DNA from: Apteryx mantelli
Taxonomy: Eukaryota > Chordata > Aves > Apterygiformes > Apterygidae
Assembly: GCF_036417845.1 (NCBI RefSeq)
Contig: NC_089981.1
Location: forward strand, 78,223,268 to 78,287,267
Length of the DNA stretch: 64,000 nt
Reading direction: 5' to 3'
The position numbers and the translations under genes were made by a program. Below the pieces are notes generated by a model. The model made no database searches, had not been told where the DNA came from, and saw nothing but the letters and a program-made list of their open reading frames with translations. Positions 22,891 to 64,000 of the stretch are shown in pieces; position 1 is the first letter of the stretch, and every line of letters begins with the position of its first letter.

Positions 22891-25800
22891 CACCCGTATC
22901 GCACCTCACCACCATGAAGACTCGGGCAAGGCCTCCCCGGTGGTGTTTCTGTCCATATAAATTGTATTTTGCAGTTATCACTCCTCCCTTTTTTAAGAGA
23001 GCCACCTCAATATCAAGATGCTGTTCTCACTTTGTACCGGGGCCTAATCCAGCAAGGTGCTGAGCTCCGTGGGCTGGGGCCTGCACCGTGCCAGATGTGG
23101 CCAGGACACGTAGCGCCGCGAGGGCGGCATCCCCAGGACCGAGGGCAATCAGGTGCCTAAGTGCGTTTCAAGATAGGGGCCCGGAGCCCCCAGCGTCTGG
23201 GCCCACGACTGAGCCGAAAAGGGGCTGACCCTGTCTGCAGCGCGGGGGCTGTTTGCACAGTGCAGGGAGCAGCGCGCCGCCTCCGCTCCCCTTTCCCCGC
23301 CTGCTCCCGTCCGCCCCGGCGTCGGACGCCGGAGCCCCTCGACGCTGGCGTGGGGCTGAGTCCTGAGCAAACACCTGCCTCCTCTTCACCTCCGCTGAAA
23401 TGCCTGAGCTTCCTCCTCCCCGCTGCAGCACGTCTGACATTTATTACGAAAACCTCTCGGACCTGCCTTGGAATTTATCGCCTGATTCCCTGTGGCGAGA
23501 GAGTAAATATTTTCACTGCAAAACAAAAAAAAAAGGGAGTACAATAGCGTTTTTTTTTTACGGATTGGCTTTCCGGGTGCTGTTTCGGGAAGCAGTTGAG
23601 AGGGCCGGGGAGGGGCACGCGGGGGGACCCCGCCGCCACGGCCGTCGGCACCAGCCGGGCTCTGGTGCTCCGGCGCCTGCCCAGGAAGCGCCGGCACCAG
23701 AAACGGATAAAACGCAGGGGCCGGGGGGCCGGGACAGGCCTGTCCCGAGCGGGGGTCAGCGTGCCCCCGCCGCAGCCTTGTTGGCACCCACCACCCCCGG
23801 CTGCCCGCAGTGCCGGGCAGCGTGTCCTCGCGGGAGCAGCTCTAATGGGTGACTCTGAAATTATGGAGATGTATGCAAATATATGCAAATTCACACGCTG
23901 CTGGGTTTTCAGGAGGGCTCGTCGGCGTGTTCCATAAGGAAGCAGCTATTTTAAGTTTATCATATTTTGTTCTCGTCTCTGGAAGACATAATCCCTTCCC
24001 AAAGGTCTTGGAAGTCAGCGTCAGATGCATCACAGGCCCTGACGAAACGCGGCAGGTCGTGTCTGGTGCCACGCACGACACCAGGGCAGAAACACAGCAA
24101 GCCGTCAGCGGTGGCGGGCACCCCCGGGGCGCGACCGTCCCCATCCCACTGCCTTGACGCCCTCCGGCAGCAAGCCATCTCTCCGTGGGCAGGAGTGGTC
24201 CACGGCCAGGGCTCCAAAACCGGCCTCCAGCACGGTCACCCCCGTTACGGGAGCCTGAAGGGACGGAGACCCCCATCCCGGACTGTCAGCCCAGAGCCGG
24301 CTGGTGCCCCGTGGACGCTGGAGAGCTTCCCTTTCAAAACAGCTCATTGCAAGTGGCTGAATTTCTTTTAGCTTAGATGCCTTAAAAAGAAAATGCATCA
24401 GCGCAATTTTTTTCCCAGCCCAGGTCGATGCAGTGCTGCACGCTGGAGGACGCAGCTGCTGGGCAGCCGGTCGCCCCGCAGCATCTCGGCACCCTGGCTC
24501 TGCCCCGTGCACAGATGGGGCTCCAGGTAGGGGAAAGATGCCCCAGGAATAGCATGGCTCATTGCACGAGATGACGCAGAATGGTCTTTTCCCCTGTGAG
24601 CAGCTGAAAACCTCAGCTCTGCACCCTGCCAGCGCATGGCTGTGATCTTGCTGTGAGCTGGGACAGAGGTTTTCACAGAGGTGACACGGTTTCAGGAAAC
24701 ACAGCAGAACACAAAGCGTGCGCGAGAGGGAGGCAGGCGTTCCTCTCCGCACAGATCAGTGCCGGCTAACCCCACCGTACCGGGGTGTGTGGATTTGCTG
24801 CTTGTGAGGCTTCATTTTCAAAATGCGTTAGCAACTCGAGGTCACTTACAACAGAGGCTTTAATTAAAGTAGAGATCAATTTTTGTCAGCGTGCTCTGCA
24901 AGCACACTCTGTACTTTTCCTCCAGGAGACACGTTTGCTCACTTATACAGCGAACGTTGCAGGGAGGGGGAAGTTCTGACAAAAAATGAAGCAACAGAAA
25001 CATTTTGCAATGCCAGGGGTCAACAGCTGCTGGAAAACCAGATGTTGCCCTGCTACTTTAGCTTGCTTGCTGGTGTAAACACACAGCCCATGGTGCAGAG
25101 AGGGTAACGCAAAGGGTTTCAGTATGTAAGAATCCCTCCTGGGAATCTGCACAAACAAGGAAATTCATTTGCAGACATCTTTGGTAGCCAGTGCATTAGA
25201 TCCTTGGTTTATGTTTCCGGGGTTGTGTGTGGACCGTTTGAGTACCTGATGGCTTTGTTTTGCTCTTGGTCCTGAAAGTCAAGGATTCCTGCTGTGACAG
25301 ACTAATGCAAAATGCATTAGTGTTAACGGCAAGAATGCAGGAGCCATTGGTTCCTAGGGTTTTAGAAGAAAAAGCAACTTGCACAATATTAATGGACATC
25401 CAATTGCATCATTGCGTCAACCCTCAGCATCTCTCCACAGCTCACAGAAGCTGTGCAAATCTGAATTCAAATAATGCACTTTGCCCAGTGAATTGCACAA
25501 AGCAAGTCTCAAAATATCACAGAACCTACCAACAAATCTGACCTCATCCATTTTTTCAATGTTTTAGCAGATCTGTTTAAAATGTTAAACAGACCTGATC
25601 TGGCATGGCCTGGCACTACTGGGATCAAAGAGCTGGCTAAGCTGCTAAAGGGTGGTCAGCAGAGCAGTGGACAACTCATCCCACCAGCATTCACTGCTCA
25701 GCACTTGGCCATTGCATTGCTGCTCCTCAGGAGGATACAGAGCAGGGACTACATAAGAGACCGGAGAGCAGGCTAGGCTGTGAAAATCCGAGGGTTTTAT

Positions 25801-28739
25801 CTATGATAAAACAACCAATAAAGCTGCATAACCTGCTTAGTCAGGTGACAAAAAAGTGCTGCATCTTAATGGGGAGCAGGGAAAATGTTTACTGCAAGGA
25901 CATTGAACTGGCTGATTTTTTGAGTTCATGTTCCTCCTCTGGTTGAACTGCAGCATTGCAGCTCCCATTTGTTAATCACATCCTACTGTATGCTGCTCCT
26001 GTCCTCAGCTCACCCCATTGCTAATGGTATTCTGAACACCACTCGCAACTGGGACATGCTATCCCAACACTTAGCTTTCTCTGACACCCCCACAACTGTC
26101 ATGCAGCTAACGTCTAGTTTCATCATCACCCCATATCCCTTGGAAGCACGTTTAGGGAGGGCTTCGCAAGGGAGCACCTAGACTATGCTGCCTCTTTCAA
26201 ATTACTGTGCCTTTCTCCCTGCCTCCTCATGGCATACGCCTGCTCAGGGTGCACCACGTCCCAAACTGGAGCCCCTGTGTCCCATGCTGCCACCTTGCCC
26301 GGCCCGCTCCGAGATGCTTTGGAGCCCAAGGCTCTGGGGCAGAAGATCTCACCCTGCAGCAGGGAGCTGCTCCTACTGGACCACCTGCGCTGGGCAAGGG
26401 TGGCAGCACCTGTAGCTCCTCACCCCTCAAAGCAGCATGGCAAGGACCTCCCCAGAGACCCTTACTACTATGCAGCTGATGGCCACAGACTTGGTGCAGG
26501 GCACTCTGAGCTGCATCTGCTCCCCACCACCCATAGCACCTACAAGAAAACGTCTGGTGCAGAGTCTGTTTTTAGCCAAGGATGCAGGTAGAGGTTAGGA
26601 GAACAAAGCTGCTGAAGGGAGATGTAAGTTAGCTGGGGAAACGGAGAAGGGGACCAAGGTTGTTGGGGTGTCAACAGGTGGGGGAAACTCCTGCTCAAGG
26701 AAGTGGTCCAGGAGACCTGCTGCCACTACAAGGAGTGGCCCGGGCAGGTGAATGCTACTTTCTGCCACGTCCTCCTTACCAATGCCTGCTGAAGCCACTT
26801 CGTACGAAGCAGGGAGAGTCCAAACCAGAACATGAGATGTTCCAGTAGCCAGGCATACAAGAATGTCAACTTTCTCTTTTTTTTTTTCTTTTCTTTTCAA
26901 ATAGGCTAGATTCAGCATCAAGACAACATTCATGGTCATGATGTGACAGCTTCCTTTAACTGTTACTTGCTTAACTCTCCTAAGGGTGCAATTCTGTTCT
27001 CACAGTCATCCCTCTTCCCTCAATGCTCCCCTATTTCTTAGTGCTTTAGACTACTATACCATTCAATGTACCAGCTATTAAGATGTTTATGCATCTGATT
27101 CCTCCCAAAGATGCCCAATTTGACATTGTGGAGAACAATGAAGGCGTCTAGAAGTTCAGCATTTCCATGCTGAAGTCGCCCCCTGTGACTTAGTTGTTTT
27201 AAGCACACACCATGCAAGCATAAAGCAAGTATTTACACACACATAATAGCAGATGGCATTCATTTAGGAAGCAGTTAGTTCTCAGAACATCTGTGCTGAG
27301 ACAGAGGTGTTGGCAGACGTTTAGGTCTCAGGTAGCAAGTGACACCAGGAAGTATTCCAAAACACTAAACCTTTCATGTTGAAAAATCTGTGCTAGAAGT
27401 GACCAAAGTTTTCTGATGAGTCCAGCTCTTGGACAAGTTTGCTGGATCACTCCAGCCATCATTAGCATGACCCTACATAATGCCTCTGTGAAAACAGCCT
27501 TGGACAGGAATTGATAGAGAGCAAATTACCCTCATTCCTTGCATAAATGAGTTTCTTGCTTGTGATACTAGATTAGTAACCTCCAGGGAAAAGAAAGCAC
27601 ACTGTCAGAGGAATATTTCAAATGAGTCTTGAATTTCCACATTTTTAAAGATCTCCTGAGGGTTTAGGAGGACTCTTTAGGTAACTGGAATTAGAAGCCG
27701 TAAGGGAATGGAAGATTTGAAACGGGCTGGAGTGGAGGACTTGGGGAGGAATTCTGCTCAGCCAGATTAAAAAAAAAAAAAGATTAATATATTCAAGCTA
27801 AGCAATTCATTTGTTTTTCTAGAAATGTTCTCATGCTTAAATTATAAGCAAGTTTTGGCACTGCTGAGTGCTGTGATTTAATACCCCCATAATTAAAGAG
27901 TTTGTTGTCATCCAAAGTCCTTACCACACAGAGGAAAATCAGCTCAAGAACAGCAGAAATGTTTTTTAAAAGTCAAAGACTGATTAGCGTGAATACTCGT
28001 CAGAATGTTTCTGGCACTCTACTTCAAATCTCCTGTCAGCTACCACCCATCCCGGTGCTCGTTCCCAAGCCAACCAGCCAGCCTCCTGGCCTTGCCCAGT
28101 AGGTTTGGTCAAGCATGGAACAGCAGGGCCCAAAACACTCATCCAGGCCTTCCGGACTAAGATAACCTGAGGTAAGATGGGGGCGAGTAACAGAGAAGCA
28201 ATCTGGGAACATACAGGCACTCTGTAAGGGACAAGGCAACCCAGGACACATTAGGAAAGGTTTTGGCTCTGCTCTAGCCACAACAAGTTCCACAGTGCTC
28301 AAATGTTCAATTTTGAAAATCCTCCATATATCAGGGGAAGGGAAGGAGGTGTGGACAGGCAGGAATGACACAGGACACCCTATTCAAACAACGTTCCTTA
28401 ATATGTTCATAAGCTTTTCTCTGGGATTACTGTTTTGACAACAAGTGTCTTTAGTATTTTTATCATACTTAAGATGTTTGAATAGATCCTGCAGCCTCCT
28501 TACTATGCCTCAGCCATAAGGAAATAATCATCTAAATCACTTAAAATGGATTTACAGGGCCAATGATTCAATGAAATGACAACTGCAATGAAGAGTGCAA
28601 TTTCAACACCATATTCCACCTAAAGGATTCCCATTTCTCCTGAACAGGCATTTACATACGGAAACACACACCTTTCTTGTAGTGTTCAGGTATGGAGTTC
28701 AAAGTATCTTTTAGTTCATGTAAAATTTTCAAGTGGACA
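22891..28739. other. Spacer between the convergent AMN and CDC42BPB genes
   Basis: I see no exon here that I can support. The first 1.6 kb is GC-rich, and sequence composition turns AT-rich from about 24.5 kb. It includes the octamer pair at 23,873 and a plus-strand AATAAA at 25,817 with no gene attached. Short ORFs resemble no known protein. Confidence 0.6.
23873..23890 (+). promoter_or_regulatory. Two perfect octamer sites (ATGCAAAT) 10 bp apart
   Basis: ATGCAAAT occurs at 23873-23880 and 23883-23890 on the same strand, one helical turn apart. This is the consensus for POU/OCT factors. Function is inferred only. Confidence 0.4.
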
Positions 28740-28746
28740 AAGTGAA

Positions 28747-28752
28747 TTTATT
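28747..28752 (-). terminator. CDC42BPB: Second candidate CDC42BPB poly(A) signal (AATAAA)
   Basis: A perfect minus-strand AATAAA, 90 bp downstream of the first candidate. Confidence 0.45.
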
Positions 28753-28836
28753 ACGAAACTACAGCAAGCATCAATGGTAAACTGTTTTCACATGTCAAGA
28801 CAGACAACTATGAACTTTAAAACCTCCCTCTTCTGC

Positions 28837-28842
28837 TTTATT
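28837..28842 (-). terminator. CDC42BPB: Candidate CDC42BPB poly(A) signal (AATAAA)
   Basis: A perfect AATAAA on the minus strand lies about 1.6 kb after the stop codon. A second one is about 90 bp further downstream, so either could be used. Confidence 0.5.
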
Positions 28843-30434
28843 GACAGGTAAATTGTTCAAAAATGTTCTCACAATTCAATAATTACAAAGACTTAGACTT
28901 ACATTAAAAAAGTAAAAACCAGAAAACCCCCAAAGCAGTAGTGTCCAGCTCTAACTGAGCCCCTTTATCAATAATCTGAGAAAAAGAGCAAGTACTGTCG
29001 AACACTTAACGTAACAGGATTAAATGTTGACTAGAACACTCAGTTTAAACTAAAGATAAGTGCACGTCCTATACAGTGTTTCAGAAAAGAACATTAGCCA
29101 TTGGTATATCATTAGCCCATTTAAACCAAATTTTAAATAAGTGACATCCAACTGTCATAAAATTGGCACAGAAGGCACACTAGTGTGACAATGACAAACT
29201 GGATATGCCAGCCACTGAATTAATTACAAGCTTTTAATGAAACATGGTCACAAATCTTTGATTACTAAATGTATAATACATGGAAGCATGAGATTAAATA
29301 TACACGCAAAACATCACCACTGCACGTGGGCCATAGCAAAATATACAGGAGTGTGTTGTGCATTTTTCTACATGATCAATACTTGATTAATAATCATGGG
29401 GTCTTCATGCAGGTGAGGATACAATTAATGAAAAAAGCAGCACCCTCAGTTACACATCCTTCACGTTCCACTTTGGTAACCAATAAAATAGACTGATGTT
29501 TTAGTGATACAGTCCCTTAGATCAAGCAGACTTTAAGGGCAATGTGTCCACAAGAAGGTTTACTAGCTAAACAATGTAGTGTGTCTTTACACCAAAAAAA
29601 CCAGGAGAAAGTTTCTCAGAAGGGGATAGCAGGAACTATGAGTAAAAATTTTTTCACAGCAGTAATTATCAATATTTTAAAAGCCCTGACTAATGATTGT
29701 GATTGATGAGGACTAAAAAGCAGGGTATGGGTAAAAGATAACTGGTAGTAGTCCTATGTACAAGACTAAAGTTGGTAGAAAGATAGAAAGACATTATGCA
29801 GCTGAATATGTAATGGTTAAATGAATTAAAAGGCCACAAAACTATAACCAACTTTCATTTCACTTCCTGGTGATTCTGTTGATATTGGGAACAACCTACA
29901 CTTCCTAGCATTCTCCTTAAGGGTTAGGAAACAAACAGTTATGGGAAAAAGGGAAAAGTATATTTATCTGAGGATGTAACTAGACCTGCTTGCATTTCCT
30001 ATTCAGAGGTCTAAATTGTGTCTAAAAGGATTTCCTGCTAATGAGACATTACATCATTCTATAGAAAAATAATATTCCTGATAATGTAGCAACATTATCA
30101 GTATCTCTCTCTATTTCTTTTTCAGCATAAGAATAAGACTATTTACTGGTGGCCTTAAATGCTCCTATGCAATAAAACTGTCACAGCTGTGCAGAAAGGA
30201 ATCAACCATAACTGAGCAGTGAACAATTCTACATAAAAAGCTTGATCACTATTTAGTAAAGAATTTTCTTCATTTCAATAGTTTGTATCTACAATCTGGA
30301 TATATAATTATTCTTGTACAACACTAGCAATTCAGTGTCAGTCTTGGCACTAGCATCTGAGACAGCTTTGCCCTGCTCTTGAATACTCCATGGAGTAGTG
30401 GATGATCAAAGACAGAACGGTGAGAGCTGTAGTG

Positions 30435-64000
<33,566 letters not shown>

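Larger units (their letters stand above)
28740..30434 (-). other. CDC42BPB: Probable CDC42BPB 3' UTR
   Basis: This AT-rich stretch of about 1.6-1.7 kb downstream of the stop has no interspersed repeat I recognise. It contains two minus-strand AATAAA signals near its far end. The length is inferred; no transcript data are available here. Confidence 0.6.

Noticed and set aside
23401..23523. Coding-like stretch STSDIYYENLSDLPWNLSPD after a ctgcag
   Set aside because: It matches no protein I know, has no donor or partner exon, and runs into an A-rich tract.
26207..26591. Overlapping ORFs of 76-120 codons in the spacer
   Set aside because: They are open in several frames on both strands, with no family similarity and no gene structure.

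Overview
The window is vertebrate genomic DNA, most likely from a bird. It carries two multi-exon genes with GT-AG introns, vertebrate AATAAA poly(A) signals, compact introns, and two 5'-truncated CR1 LINE fragments of the kind common in bird and reptile genomes. The gene pair AMN (plus strand) and CDC42BPB (minus strand), arranged tail to tail, matches the order I know from human 14q32. The species cannot be fixed from the sequence alone.

Layout. 1-12,318: GC- and CpG-rich DNA in which I find no supportable coding exon; it should hold the promoter and first exons of AMN, which I could not place. 12,319-22,743: nine coding exons of AMN (amnionless), equivalent to human exons 4-12. All splice phases agree, giving 414 residues that end in a TGA stop, with a poly(A) signal at 22,868. 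AMN intron 9 holds a CR1 fragment and intron 11 holds a 73-bp minisatellite. About 22,890-28,740: spacer between the two convergent genes, GC-rich at first and AT-rich from about 24.5 kb. 30,435-64,000: the 3' 28 coding exons of CDC42BPB (MRCK beta) on the minus strand, plus a probable 3' UTR of about 1.6 kb down to about 28.75-28.84 kb. These exons give 1,279 residues in one consistent frame: coiled coils, DMPK-type coil, C1, PH, CNH and CRIB. The N-terminal kinase domain lies beyond 64,000.

Function. The two genes are neighbours but not a functional unit. AMN is the membrane anchor of the cubilin-amnionless (cubam) endocytic receptor. CDC42BPB is a CDC42 effector kinase acting on actomyosin. 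I see no operon, CRISPR array, phage or novel multi-gene system. The most unusual feature is the AMN intron-11 minisatellite, which is open in all six frames and continues the AMN reading frame if the intron is retained.
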